Assembly: GCA_017889545.1 (NCBI GenBank)
Contig: JAGFZV010000013.1
Coordinates: 1-64,000 of the forward strand
Source of the DNA: Bacillota bacterium
GTDB taxonomy: Bacteria; Bacillota; Negativicutes; CTSoil-072
DNA: 64,000 nt
Direction: 5' to 3'
Made by a program: the position numbers and the translations under genes. The notes beneath the pieces were generated by a model. It did not search any database. It saw nothing but the letters and a program-made list of their open reading frames with translations, and had not been told where the DNA came from. Below, one piece after another: positions 16,238-24,649 of the stretch (position 1 is the first letter of the stretch; every line of letters begins with the position of its first letter).

Positions 16238-16800
16238 TATTTTTCCTCCCTGCCGGTAAATAATTTTTGCGCCGGGAAATACAGAATTTGCGTGATAACC
16301 GTATTAATTGCCGCAACACCGAATACCACCGGCAGCATTCCATAGAGATACACATTCATCGGCAATGACATCACTACTTTTAAAATGGTTACGAACGTCA
16401 ACCCGCTGGCAACAGTGCTTAACGCTGCACAGACACCCGGACGAATATTCAAACGGCCAATCACCATATTAAATGACATATTGACAATTGTCGCACAGAC
16501 AATCGCACCTACCAGTTCAGCGGCCAAATTGCCGTAAGGAAATGCTGATTTGGAAGTCGGGACTTCTACCGCGCCCGCCACCAAACCAATCCCCATTGCC
16601 TGCCCCATGGTCGGCTTAGTCAAATTAATGGCAATACAGTACATCGCAATCATCCAGTTTGGGGTAATCCCATCAATGCTTGGTGCAACCAAGCGCAGAA
16701 TGGCTCCGATCGCCAGCAGCAAAGCCGTAACCGTTAACCAGCGGTATTTGCCCCCTTGCGCAACCGTAACCCTTGTCAATTCCTGTTCATTGTTCATCAT
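16237..16800 (-). CDS. ECF S component, probably tryptophan transporter
   Basis: 187 residues with about six hydrophobic segments and the N-terminal LTVTALLLAIGAILRL pattern of S components. It resembles the TrpP-like group of predicted tryptophan transporters. The stronger argument is regulatory: the gene is directly downstream of a T-box leader whose specifier appears to be UGG. The ATG at 16800 (or the adjacent second ATG) has GGGGGAG upstream. First gene of the operon with two ATPases and EcfT. Substrate assignment is inference from the leader plus family resemblance. Confidence 0.82.
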   Translation of the reverse strand: MMNNEQELTRVTVAQGGKYRWLTVTALLLAIGAILRLVAPSIDGITPNWMIAMYCIAINLTKPTMGQAMGIGLVAGAVEVPTSKSAFPYGNLAAELVGAIVCATIVNMSFNMVIGRLNIRPGVCAALSTVASGLTFVTILKVVMSLPMNVYLYGMLPVVFGVAAINTVITQILYFPAQKLFTGREEK

Positions 16801-16830
16801 ACTGTACTCCCCCTTCTCAATTTTTACAAA

Positions 16831-17138
16831 ACAAAAAACCCCTCATCCTAATAAATAGGGACGAGGGGTTAACCCGCGGTGCCACCCTGATTGATTGTGC
16901 AAGCACAATCCGGCTCATACCAAATACGGGAAACAAGCAAATGTTCCGATATCGGCTTCCTGGTAACGGCGGAAGATCCCCGACAGTGCCTACCCCGCAC
17001 ACAGCGGCTCAGACTGTATCTCCCAGGCCCATTCGACATATCGAGCAGTGCCGGCCTTCCACTATCGCCAGCTCGCTGAAACCCTCTTGCTATGTGTACT
17101 CTTCCTGGTCATTGATGATTGCAATATAGTGTGATTTG
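16831..17138 (-). promoter_or_regulatory. T-box leader, probably tryptophan-responsive
   Basis: The leftward transcript contains the T-box antiterminator core GGGTGGCACCGCGG (about 16873-16886), directly followed by a terminator stem (16837-16870) with a T-tail. Upstream lies a long stem I region with a GAA-TGG-GCC sequence at 17026-17034 in the expected specifier position; UGG at 17029-17031 would pair with tRNA-Trp. Uncharged tRNA would stabilise the antiterminator and switch on the ECF operon. Confidence 0.88.
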
Positions 17139-17144
17139 TTATTT

Positions 17145-17174
17145 ACTATATCAGTTTTGGAAAGGGACTGTCAA
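17145..17174 (-). promoter_or_regulatory. Promoter of the T-box / ECF operon
   Basis: TTGACA (17169-17174) and TATAGT (17145-17150) on the leftward strand are separated by 18 bases and point at the start of the T-box RNA. Confidence 0.7.
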
Positions 17175-17211
17175 TACCCTGCATAAATTTTTTTAGCTGC
17201 CGAAATATGTC

Positions 17212-18000
17212 TTAACCAGTAACCGGCTTGCGATAGAAAAACGGCAGATAACTTTCAAAACCCATTTCCCTAAAATTCAGTATGGCTTCTGTTCCGCCCA
17301 CAAACAGTACGCCGCCTGGACGCAGCGCCTTAAAAAAACGCCGGTAAAGAGCATTTTTTGCTTCTTCCGTAAAATAAATCACCACATTGCGGCACAAAAT
17401 AAGATCGAACCCATCTTCAAACGCATCCAACAGCAGATTATGGCGGTTCAACTCTACGCGTGACCGGATCGTTTCCTGCACGAGATAAGATTCATTCTGT
17501 ACGGAAAAATAGCGTTTCAAGCGTTCCACTGTCACATTTTTCAATTCATTGGCCGTATACAAACCTTGTTTTGCTTTGTTTAACATCTCAACATCCAGAT
17601 CCGTTCCCAAAATGCGATGGCGTACCGAAGGTGTCAAATGGTCTAAGGCCATGGCCAAAGAATATGGTTCTGCACCAATGGAACAACCGGCACTCCAAAT
17701 ATTCAGGCGCTGCCTTTTCGTCAATAAATGGGGGAGTACAACAGACTCCAGTTCATTAAACTTCTCCGGCGTACGGAAAAATTCAGTGACATTGATGGTT
17801 AAGTAATCGATGAAGGTTTTGTATAGTTTCGCATCTTTGTCGATTTTTTGGAAAAAATCCAGGTACCCTTCCGCATGATTCCGGTGTGAAAAATTGGTAA
17901 TCCGGCGCTGCATTTGTGCCGGCTTATAATCATTTAAGTTAATTGATGATTTTGCAAATAGCTTTTGTTTAAAAAGTTCCCATTCTTGCAATTCAGTCAC
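17212..18000 (-). CDS. cheR: CheR-type protein-glutamate methyltransferase
   Basis: 262 residues. An N-terminal helical domain (about 5-65, with the QRRITNF segment) precedes the SAM-binding domain with the motif WSAGCSIGAEPYSLAM near residues 100-115 and the LCRNVVIYF motif near 205. CheR methylates glutamates of chemoreceptors using S-adenosylmethionine. GTG start at 18000 behind GGAGG. It follows a motB-like gene by 30 bases on the same strand, without other chemotaxis genes nearby. Confidence 0.9.
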   Translation of the reverse strand: MTELQEWELFKQKLFAKSSINLNDYKPAQMQRRITNFSHRNHAEGYLDFFQKIDKDAKLYKTFIDYLTINVTEFFRTPEKFNELESVVLPHLLTKRQRLNIWSAGCSIGAEPYSLAMALDHLTPSVRHRILGTDLDVEMLNKAKQGLYTANELKNVTVERLKRYFSVQNESYLVQETIRSRVELNRHNLLLDAFEDGFDLILCRNVVIYFTEEAKNALYRRFFKALRPGGVLFVGGTEAILNFREMGFESYLPFFYRKPVTG

Positions 18001-18030
18001 AAAAGATCCTCCATCATTCCGTTCATTTCT

Positions 18031-18798
18031 TCATTGTATTCTTTTTGGTTCTGAAATGGCGCCGGCTACTTCACCGCCAGCCCGTTCACTGCGCAGAATA
18101 ACAATATCGACCCGCCGGTTTTTCGCGCGGTTCTCCTCTGTGCTGTTCGGATACAGCGGATGATATTCGCCATAGCCAAGAGAAGATAAACGATGCGGAT
18201 CCAAGTTATGTTTCTGGATTAAATAGCGCGTCACAGCAATGGACCGTGCGGACGAAAGCTCCCAATTCGACGGAAATTGCATGGTGTTGATCGGCAGATT
18301 ATCGGCATGGCCCTCCACGCGGGTAAAATGATTGGAACTTTTTAAAACAGCGCCTACCGTATCAAGCAACGGCAAAGCATCCCGCCGCAGATCGCCGCTC
18401 CCCAAATCGAAAAGTACGCTATCCAAAAAACGGATTGTCAATCCCCGTTCATCAATAAAAATAGCCACATCTTTCGGATCAGTGATATTGGCCTGCAATT
18501 TCTGGATAATATCGCGAAATTCCGTCATTTCGTCCTTGGCTTGATCAAGCGGTATCGGCTTGCTGATCGGCCGGTCGCCCGAATACTCCATAATCAGATT
18601 CGTTCCGGCTCCGTCCGTTTTCAATGCGCTTTGCAATGACGATTTCAATGCATTAAATTTTCTGGTGTCCGACGAACTCATGGCATACATTACGACAAAA
18701 AAAACCATCAAGAGCGTAATCAAATCAGAATAAGTCAATAGCCAGCGTTCGTGACTGCCATTCCCATGGCTATTCCCCCGGCCTCTTCTTGGCGCCAT
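18031..18798 (-). CDS. motB: MotB-like flagellar stator / OmpA-domain protein
   Basis: 255 residues: a short basic N terminus, one membrane helix (about 26-42) containing the proton-binding aspartate Asp25 in TYSDLITLLMVFFVVMYAMS, a linker, and a C-terminal OmpA-like peptidoglycan-binding domain (about 120-245, with VEGHADNLP and NRRVDIVI). MotB with MotA forms the stator of the flagellar motor. No motA is adjacent: the upstream neighbour is alanine dehydrogenase behind a terminator. The ATG at 18798 has GGAGGGGG upstream. It forms a two-gene unit with cheR. Confidence 0.88.
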   Translation of the reverse strand: MAPRRGRGNSHGNGSHERWLLTYSDLITLLMVFFVVMYAMSSSDTRKFNALKSSLQSALKTDGAGTNLIMEYSGDRPISKPIPLDQAKDEMTEFRDIIQKLQANITDPKDVAIFIDERGLTIRFLDSVLFDLGSGDLRRDALPLLDTVGAVLKSSNHFTRVEGHADNLPINTMQFPSNWELSSARSIAVTRYLIQKHNLDPHRLSSLGYGEYHPLYPNSTEENRAKNRRVDIVILRSERAGGEVAGAISEPKRIQ

Positions 18799-18893
18799 CC
18801 CTAAGTCCCCCTCCGTTTTCTACGGACTTCCATGCTTATATTAATATATATCGCACTTTTTCGCCAGAAACATAACCCTTTTCAGCAAAAAAA

Positions 18894-18921
18894 TTCGCCG
18901 GCCTGTAAATAGGCCGGCGAA
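18894..18921 (-). terminator. Terminator of alanine dehydrogenase
   Basis: Perfect 10-bp GC-rich stem (18894-18903 with 18912-18921) followed on the leftward strand by TTTTTTT. It lies nine bases after the ald stop and separates ald from motB. Confidence 0.88.
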
Positions 18922-18929
18922 AAATGAAT

Positions 18930-20048
18930 TTACTTAAGAACAGCTTCAACAGGTGTATACTGCATGCCCAAGGCATCGGCAACCGCCTGATACGTCACTT
19001 TCCCGTTAATCACATTGAGCCCTGCAGCTAATCCAGGGTTATCCAGCAGTGCTTGACGGTAGCCCTTATTTGCGATTTGCAATGCATACTCCAACGTAGA
19101 ATTCGTCAATGCAAAAGTGGATGTACGAGCAACCGCGCCCGGGATATTGGCAACCGCATAATGCACCACGCCATATTTGGTATACGTAGGATTGCTATGC
19201 GTGCTCACATGGTCACAGGTTTCTACCGACCCCCCCTGATCAATCGCCACATCAACAATAACGGAACCAGGTTCCATTGTTTTTACCATATCCGCAGTAA
19301 CCAGTTTCGGAGCTTTGGCGCCCGGCACTAATACTGCCCCAATAAGCAAGTCGGCTTTTTTAACCCACGAGGCGATATTGTAACTGTTTGACATGACGGT
19401 AACAATCCTGCCGCCAAATAGATCATCGAGATACTGCAGGCGCGCTGCGGAACGGTCGATGACCGCCACCTGTGCTCCCATCCCCACCGCTACCTTGATC
19501 GCGTTCGTGCCAACAATTCCGCCGCCAATAATCACGACCTGCGCTGGTTCAACGCCAGGCACACCGCCCAGCAGCACTCCTTTTCCGCCATATGGTTTTT
19601 CCAGCAGCTGCGCCCCAATCTGGACTGCCATTCTTCCAGCAACCTCACTCATCGGCGACAGCAGTGGCAATGTATGATCCGTGCCGGTAATTGTTTCATA
19701 CGCAATACCAATTACTTTGTGATTGAGCAATGCCTTGGCCAACTCAGGTTCCGGCGCCAAATGCAAATAAGTGAATAAAATTTGCCCTTCATGAAAAAGA
19801 TCATATTCAGCCGGCAACGGTTCTTTGACTTTCATAATCATTTCCGCACGGGAAAAGATTTCCGCCTTATCCGACAAAATTTGCGCTCCGGCTTTTAAAT
19901 AACTTTCATCAGTAAAGCCGCTGCCAATTCCGGCATTACGTTCCAACAAAATCGTATGCCCCGCCTTATGCAGTACTTCAGCTCCGGCAGGAGTCAATGC
20001 CACGCGGTTCTCATTATCTTTGATTTCTTTTGCTACTCCAATAATCAC
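18930..20048 (-). CDS. ald: Alanine dehydrogenase
   Basis: 372 residues, the usual length. It interconverts L-alanine and pyruvate with NAD and ammonia. Visible features are the N-terminal [18 protein letters not shown], the substrate lysine region VKVKEPLP, the catalytic-histidine region FTYLHLAP, and the Rossmann motif [10 protein letters not shown] near 175. The GTG at 20048 is chosen because GGGGGG lies seven bases ahead and the family N terminus begins there; upstream in-frame ATGs add unrelated residues. Monocistronic, with its own terminator. Confidence 0.93.
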   Translation of the reverse strand: MIIGVAKEIKDNENRVALTPAGAEVLHKAGHTILLERNAGIGSGFTDESYLKAGAQILSDKAEIFSRAEMIMKVKEPLPAEYDLFHEGQILFTYLHLAPEPELAKALLNHKVIGIAYETITGTDHTLPLLSPMSEVAGRMAVQIGAQLLEKPYGGKGVLLGGVPGVEPAQVVIIGGGIVGTNAIKVAVGMGAQVAVIDRSAARLQYLDDLFGGRIVTVMSNSYNIASWVKKADLLIGAVLVPGAKAPKLVTADMVKTMEPGSVIVDVAIDQGGSVETCDHVSTHSNPTYTKYGVVHYAVANIPGAVARTSTFALTNSTLEYALQIANKGYRQALLDNPGLAAGLNVINGKVTYQAVADALGMQYTPVEAVLK

Positions 20049-20164
20049 AAAAAATCCCCCCATCCAATATCTTTCGTCTCTCATACCATTTGATAGCAGC
20101 AATATTTTTTAATGAATATACATAATAAATATGCATAAAGCATGCCAATCGCTTTTTAAAAAAA

Positions 20165-20302
20165 TTGCATTCCTTCCTGTATGCGAGTTTTGAATTAGAA
20201 AGAAGTAGAAAACCAGCTAACGCAAGTCATTTATGTGATATTTCATTGATTGCAGAGAAAAATCGCGAAGCAGCATATAGAGTGCTAAAAGAAAAATTGT
20301 AA
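20165..20302 (+). pseudogene. Possible gene remnant, 45 codons
   Basis: A rightward frame with protein-like composition ending ISLIAEKNREAAYRVLKEKL (20 residues) and a stop at 20300-20302. It has no ribosome site and no ATG or GTG, only a TTG, and sits in the 334-bp space between ald and hypB. It may be the 3' end of a decayed gene or chance. Confidence 0.2.
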
Positions 20303-20341
20303 CGAAAAGTTTCCACCGTTTGGAAATTATTCGTTACAATT
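20295..20341 (-). terminator. Terminator of the folD-like/hypA/hypB operon
   Basis: A 12-bp perfect stem (20295-20306 with 20330-20341) encloses a second short helix (TTTCCA/TGGAAA). On the leftward strand the stem is followed by TTTTTCTTTT. It lies 42 bases beyond the hypB stop. Confidence 0.75.
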
Positions 20342-20382
20342 GGAATGATATGTTTCCATAAAAACAGCTATTCCGGCAGTAA

Positions 20383-21066
20383 TTATTTGCAGGCAGCGTT
20401 CACCGCTTTGAGCTGTTTTTTAGCGGCTACCTGTTCTTTTAACCAGTCATACCAAACAGTTAAACCTTCACCGGTACGACAAGACACCGGCAATAAGGTA
20501 ACGTGCGGGTTCAAACTGGTAATATCTTCAACAGCCGCTTGCATGTTAAACGAAGTGTAAGGCAATAAATCGGTTTTATTTAATACAACCGCACTGGCCT
20601 GTTTGAAAATCAGCGGGTACTTCAGTGGTTTGTCTTCGCCTTCCGTAATGCTCAAGACAGTCACTTTAACGTCTTCGCCGATATTGAACTCGGCCGGACA
20701 CACCAGGTTTCCCACATTTTCAATGACGATAAGATCCAGCTTATCCAAATCAAGACGATCGAGAACGCTCTGCACCATATCGGCATCCAAGTGACAGCCA
20801 CCGCCGGTATTGATCTGGATAACCGGCACTCCGTGGCCTTCAATCCTCTCAGCATCTTTGGATGTAAATAAGTCACCCTCAATGACGGCAATGTGGATCT
20901 CTTCTTTCAGCGCGGCAATCGTCTGTTCCAGCAAAGATGTCTTTCCCGAACCCGGAGATCCCATTAAATTCAACACAAAGATGCCCTGGCCGGATAGCCG
21001 GTGATGGACATGGTTCGCAATTTGATCGTTTTTATCCAGAATGTTGGCCATTACTTTAATTTCCAT
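20383..21066 (-). CDS. hypB: Hydrogenase nickel-insertion GTPase HypB
   Basis: 227 residues. P-loop GSPGSGKTS (36-44) and the metal-binding motif GGGCHLDADM (88-97, Cys91 and His92) of the GTPase domain are present, with NKTDLLPY as the guanine-specificity motif. It lacks both the N-terminal CxxCGC site and the histidine-rich stretch found in some HypB proteins. HypB works with HypA to load nickel into NiFe hydrogenase (and sometimes urease). The ATG directly follows the hypA stop. No hydrogenase structural gene is in the window. Confidence 0.94.
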   Translation of the reverse strand: MEIKVMANILDKNDQIANHVHHRLSGQGIFVLNLMGSPGSGKTSLLEQTIAALKEEIHIAVIEGDLFTSKDAERIEGHGVPVIQINTGGGCHLDADMVQSVLDRLDLDKLDLIVIENVGNLVCPAEFNIGEDVKVTVLSITEGEDKPLKYPLIFKQASAVVLNKTDLLPYTSFNMQAAVEDITSLNPHVTLLPVSCRTGEGLTVWYDWLKEQVAAKKQLKAVNAACK

Positions 21067-21408
21067 CTATTCAACCTCCAGGTGTTCTACTTTTAATTCC
21101 CGTCCCGACAGAATTTCAACTGCGGCCGAATTGCATTCCGGACAATAAAAGCGATAATGATCAATCGCAAATTCTCCGCCGCAATCCCGGCAGCGACCTG
21201 TCAAAGGTACGACAGTCACTTCCAACTCTGCCCCGGCCGCCGGCGTATCGGCCGCTAATGCCGTAAAGCAAAATCGCAGTGATGCCGGTTCTATTTCTGT
21301 CAGTTGTCCAACCAGCAAAGAAACCCGAAGGATTTTCGTTGCATCATTCTGGGCGGCAGTATTTAATGCTATATCAAGGATCCCCTGTGCAATCGCCATT
21401 TCGTGCAG
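21067..21408 (-). CDS. hypA: Hydrogenase nickel-insertion protein HypA
   Basis: 113 residues. The C-terminal zinc site CRDCGG...CPEC is intact. In HypA the N terminus is Met-His-Glu and His2 binds nickel. Here the only codon that gives that N terminus is a CTG at 21408, with AGGGGG eight bases upstream. A GTG at 21417 in the same frame would add three residues and sits almost on top of the ribosome site; the next ATG would lose His2. The CTG start is therefore preferred. The gene lies between a FolD-like gene and hypB, tightly packed. Confidence 0.88.
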   Translation of the reverse strand: MHEMAIAQGILDIALNTAAQNDATKILRVSLLVGQLTEIEPASLRFCFTALAADTPAAGAELEVTVVPLTGRCRDCGGEFAIDHYRFYCPECNSAAVEILSGRELKVEHLEVE

Positions 21409-21440
21409 AAATGCCACCCCCTATCGTATCTTACGTCTCT

Positions 21441-22286
21441 TCATTTGTGCAAAACCTCAAAGTCGCGTAATACAGCCTGCATTACCATAATCGTACTTAC
21501 AGCCCCGACTCCGCCCGGTACCGGTGTGATTGCCCCTGCCACTTTTACGACTTCATCGTAGTCTACGTCACCGACAATCCCGCTTTCGACTTCATTGATG
21601 CCGACATCGACCACCACAGCGCCAGGCTTTACCATCTCCGCTTTAACCAGCCGCGGATACCCCACAGCGGCAACAATAACATCCGCCTGACGGACAATGT
21701 CCGCTAGATTGACGGTTTTGGAATGGCATACCGTAACCGTAGCATTGCGGGAGAGCAGCAGATGAGTCATCGGTTTTCCAACGACATTGCTCCGCCCAAT
21801 GACTACCGCATGACGTCCGGATAATTCAATTCCATAAAAATCAAGAATTGCCATTACCGCACGCGGTGTGCTCGCGGCCCAAACGCTTTTCCCGGAAGCA
21901 AACAACCCCACATTATAAGGATGGATGGCATCTACATCTTTCTGCGCCAAAATCCCTTCACCGATAATATCCGCATTAATGTGCGCCGGCATCGGCATCA
22001 TTGGGATAATTCCATCAATATCCGGATCCGCATTTAACTTGTCAATCAACGCCAGCACTTCCTCTTGCGGCGTATCGGCTGGCAAATGGTATGGATGGGA
22101 AGCCATCCCGATAGATTTTGCCAATTTATCCAACCGGTTCATATAAATCCGCGATGCCGGATTATCGCCAACCATGATAATTGCCAAGCCACACGTAAAC
22201 CCTTTATCTTTCAATGCGGCAACTTTCGCTATTAGGTCCCCTTTTTCGGCTGCAGCTACTTGTTTGCCATCTAAAATAAGCGCCAT
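21441..22286 (-). CDS. folD: FolD-like methylene-THF dehydrogenase with altered cyclohydrolase residues
   Basis: 281 residues, full length for FolD. The dehydrogenase half is well kept: GRSNVVGKPM for dinucleotide binding and PVPGGVGAVST at the C terminus. Aligned by eye with E. coli FolD, Tyr50 is conserved (Tyr48 here) and Asp121 is kept in KDVDAIHP, but catalytic Lys54 is Leu52 and Gln98 of VQLPLP is Met96 (PMMPMP). PCTP is also changed to ASTP. In E. coli, Lys54 and Gln98 are important for cyclohydrolase activity, so this may be dehydrogenase-only. The ATG at 22286 has AGGAGG upstream. It leads the operon with hypA and hypB. Confidence 0.85.
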   Translation of the reverse strand: MALILDGKQVAAAEKGDLIAKVAALKDKGFTCGLAIIMVGDNPASRIYMNRLDKLAKSIGMASHPYHLPADTPQEEVLALIDKLNADPDIDGIIPMMPMPAHINADIIGEGILAQKDVDAIHPYNVGLFASGKSVWAASTPRAVMAILDFYGIELSGRHAVVIGRSNVVGKPMTHLLLSRNATVTVCHSKTVNLADIVRQADVIVAAVGYPRLVKAEMVKPGAVVVDVGINEVESGIVGDVDYDEVVKVAGAITPVPGGVGAVSTIMVMQAVLRDFEVLHK

Positions 22287-22453
22287 ACGATTTCCTCCTA
22301 GTATATTAATATTCGACAACCCAATATAAACTGTTCACTGCATCGGCACGCAACATCCACTGGTATTTTCAATATTAATTCGCTAGTTTTTATCAATTTC
22401 CTCCCCTCCAATTTTTTGCCCTGATAGCGGTATGGTTCACTCTAAACGAACCA

Positions 22454-22483
22454 GGGGCAATGCCGACGTTTCGGCATTGCCCC
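22454..22483 (-). terminator. Stem-loop after the GntP permease gene
   Basis: Perfect 13-bp stem (22454-22466 with 22471-22483, loop of four). It lies 33 bases after the permease stop. No T-run follows, so termination efficiency is uncertain. Confidence 0.55.
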
Positions 22484-22516
22484 CGTTGCTATTCTTTAAA
22501 AATGATCTAATTAGAT

Positions 22517-23911
22517 TTACACGATCCCAAAGACCAGGTATAGAACTACTGCTAAAAAAGCCATCGTTGTTTTGATGCACGTCATTGCAAAAATATCGGG
22601 ATACGATTCCTTATGAGTCAGACCGCAAACAGCCAACAATGTAATGATAGCGCCATTATGCGGCATTGTGTCTAAACCGCCAGAGGCCATGGAAGCAATC
22701 CGGTGCAATACATCTAATGGGACGTTTGTTGCGGCAGCCCATGCCATCCATTGCTTGGACATCAAATCCAAAGCAATTGCCATCCCGCCTGATGCCGATC
22801 CCGTGATCCCGGCAAGAGTTGTCACTGTAACCGCTTCGGAAAACAGAGGACCGTTTCCAATATGAAGACCAAGCATAGCGCCGGCGATCGCTTTAAAACC
22901 AGGCAAGGATGCAATAACATTGCCATAGCCAACCTCTGAAGCGGTATTCATAATCGCAAGCAATGAACCGATCGTTCCCACGTTGATAGCCTTTGCCACG
23001 CCACCTTTCGGCATGCGCTTTACACCGATTGCAACGGCAAGCGAAATACCACATACTAACCCGATAATCAAGGCCCATATGCTGACAACATTTTTAACTG
23101 CAGGAACCATCAACGGCAGCTTCATCCCTAAAAGCGGTGTAAGGAGGTCGGGGTTCCAGGTCATCGTATTGCCAATGTAGTTGACTACGAGTACCGTTAA
23201 TAAAGGCAGTACTGATAACTGCCAGGACGGAAGGTTCGTATCATCTCTTAACTCCGGCTCATTAATCTTGTGAACGCCATATCCCTCATTTCGGGCCAAG
23301 GCTCCTCCCACACGGCGTTTCAACCAGATCATACCAACGATAAAAATAACCGTTCCGGATATAATTCCCAAAAAAGGAGCTGCGTAAACGCTGGTTCCTA
23401 AGAAGTTGGTTGGGATAATATTTTGGATTTGAGGGGTTCCCGGCAAACAGTCCATTGTGAATGTAAAACCGCCAAGAACGATACACGCAGGGATAAAACG
23501 CTTTGGAATACCAGCTTCTTTAAATAAAGCCGCTGCAAACGGATAAACTGCAAAAACCACAACGAAAAGGCTGACTCCGCCGTACGTCAATATTGCGCAG
23601 GATAATACGGTAGAAAGAATAGCATGTTTTGGTCCAAGACTCTCAATGATCGAATGGGCAATGGATTTCGCCATTCCGCTGTCTTCCATAATTTTCCCAA
23701 AAACTGCACCCAGCATAAAAACGGGGAAGAAGGACTTCACGTATGTTACAGCTTTAGCCATAAACAGTTCGGTGTATGTAGGCATAATCGGCAAGCCTTG
23801 CGATACGGCTGCCAACAGGGCAAATATGGGAGCAAAAAATATTACTGAAAACCCTCTGTACGCAAAAAACATCAATAAGAACAAGCTAAGAAGAATACCA
23901 AATACTTCCAT
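22517..23911 (-). CDS. GntP-family permease
   Basis: 464 residues with about twelve to fourteen hydrophobic helices. It belongs to the GntP group of proton-coupled carriers for gluconate, hydroxybutyrate and similar hydroxy acids; SAGSASGGMAIAL-like and LDTMPHNGAII segments near the C terminus are typical of the family. The ATG at 23911 has GAGGAGG upstream. A MarR gene 740 bp away reads in the opposite direction, and several inverted repeats occupy the gap, so regulation by MarR is likely but inferred. The true substrate is unknown. Confidence 0.87.
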   Translation of the reverse strand: MEVFGILLSLFLLMFFAYRGFSVIFFAPIFALLAAVSQGLPIMPTYTELFMAKAVTYVKSFFPVFMLGAVFGKIMEDSGMAKSIAHSIIESLGPKHAILSTVLSCAILTYGGVSLFVVVFAVYPFAAALFKEAGIPKRFIPACIVLGGFTFTMDCLPGTPQIQNIIPTNFLGTSVYAAPFLGIISGTVIFIVGMIWLKRRVGGALARNEGYGVHKINEPELRDDTNLPSWQLSVLPLLTVLVVNYIGNTMTWNPDLLTPLLGMKLPLMVPAVKNVVSIWALIIGLVCGISLAVAIGVKRMPKGGVAKAINVGTIGSLLAIMNTASEVGYGNVIASLPGFKAIAGAMLGLHIGNGPLFSEAVTVTTLAGITGSASGGMAIALDLMSKQWMAWAAATNVPLDVLHRIASMASGGLDTMPHNGAIITLLAVCGLTHKESYPDIFAMTCIKTTMAFLAVVLYLVFGIV

Positions 23912-24190
23912 TATAAATGTTACCTCCTCAGTATTTTTTTACGTTATCCTACTGTGCACCCGAACATATTTGTCGCGAACCACCGCCTTACGTTTTCTTT
24001 TTCGCCCAATTAATAACAGCAGAGCGCCATCGATGATAACCCAGGCAAGCTATTGATCACTTGCCACTGTCCGACTCAGCGTCTTACTGGGACCGCCGAT
24101 GCAAATCTAATCTTATTCACCGTGATTATGCCATTCTATTGATCCATCCATGCATCGTGCAGAAAAGCTTTTGCTGTATATTCAGCCTGA
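23912..24190. other. Intergenic region upstream of the GntP permease
   Basis: Part of the 738-bp gap between the permease and marR. No gene is seen. The permease promoter should lie here but no clear pair stands out. Confidence 0.4.
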
Positions 24191-24229
24191 AGATACTTTG
24201 CATGCAGACGTTTTGTGTGCAAAGTATCT
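24191..24229. promoter_or_regulatory. Inverted repeat 1, MarR operator candidate
   Basis: AGATACTTTGCA (24191-24202) and TGCAAAGTATCT (24218-24229) form a perfect 12-bp inverted repeat with a 15-bp spacer. The inner halves share ACTTTGCAT-GC with the other two repeats in this gap. Confidence 0.55.
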
Positions 24230-24350
24230 AATCAGACGAATCTTTCTGCAGCTGCGTTCCGCCCGATCATGTATACCTGCAGCTACTATTCGTTTCTATA
24301 TTAACAGCCAGTTAATTTTTTTACGTAAAAACATTTAGCCGTTATTTATA

Positions 24351-24405
24351 TTTTAGCAATTTACTTTGCATACCCATTTTTTGTATGCAAAGTAAATTGC
24401 TAAAA
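24351..24405. promoter_or_regulatory. Inverted repeat 2, 23-bp arms
   Basis: A perfect 23-bp inverted repeat (24351-24373 with 24383-24405) with a nine-base spacer, containing TTTACTTTGCATAC. It is followed on the + strand by ATTTTTT, so it could also act as a terminator, but no rightward gene precedes it. Its core repeats the ACTTTGCAT motif of the flanking repeats. Confidence 0.55.
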
Positions 24406-24557
24406 TTTTTTAAGTTCAAAAAATCACTTTCCACAAGTGATTTAATATTATTATATTTTTCTCTAAATTGCAAGTATTTTGTCTTCTCCTTAAAAACATT
24501 TTCAGAGCCGTAGATTGCAACAGCAGATGCAGCACTCATTCACGCTCATACTGTCGG

Positions 24558-24613
24558 TTGACAATATCTGATAATAGTATAAAATTAATTTGCATGCATA
24601 ATTTTCGCATGCA
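24558..24613 (+). promoter_or_regulatory. marR promoter with overlapping operator
   Basis: TTGACA (24558-24563) and TAAAAT (24580-24585), 16 bases apart, point at marR. Just downstream, over the expected start point, TGCATGC (24591-24597) and GCATGCA (24607-24613) form an inverted repeat with a nine-base spacer. This arrangement fits autorepression. Confidence 0.65.
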
Positions 24614-24649
24614 CAATATACCCAAATCATCGACAAAGGGGAAAACAGA

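Noticed and set aside
24351-24405. The 23-bp inverted repeat purely as a transcription terminator
   Set aside because: It has a T-run on the rightward side but no rightward gene before it, and its core is shared with two other repeats near marR; an operator role fits better, though termination is not excluded.
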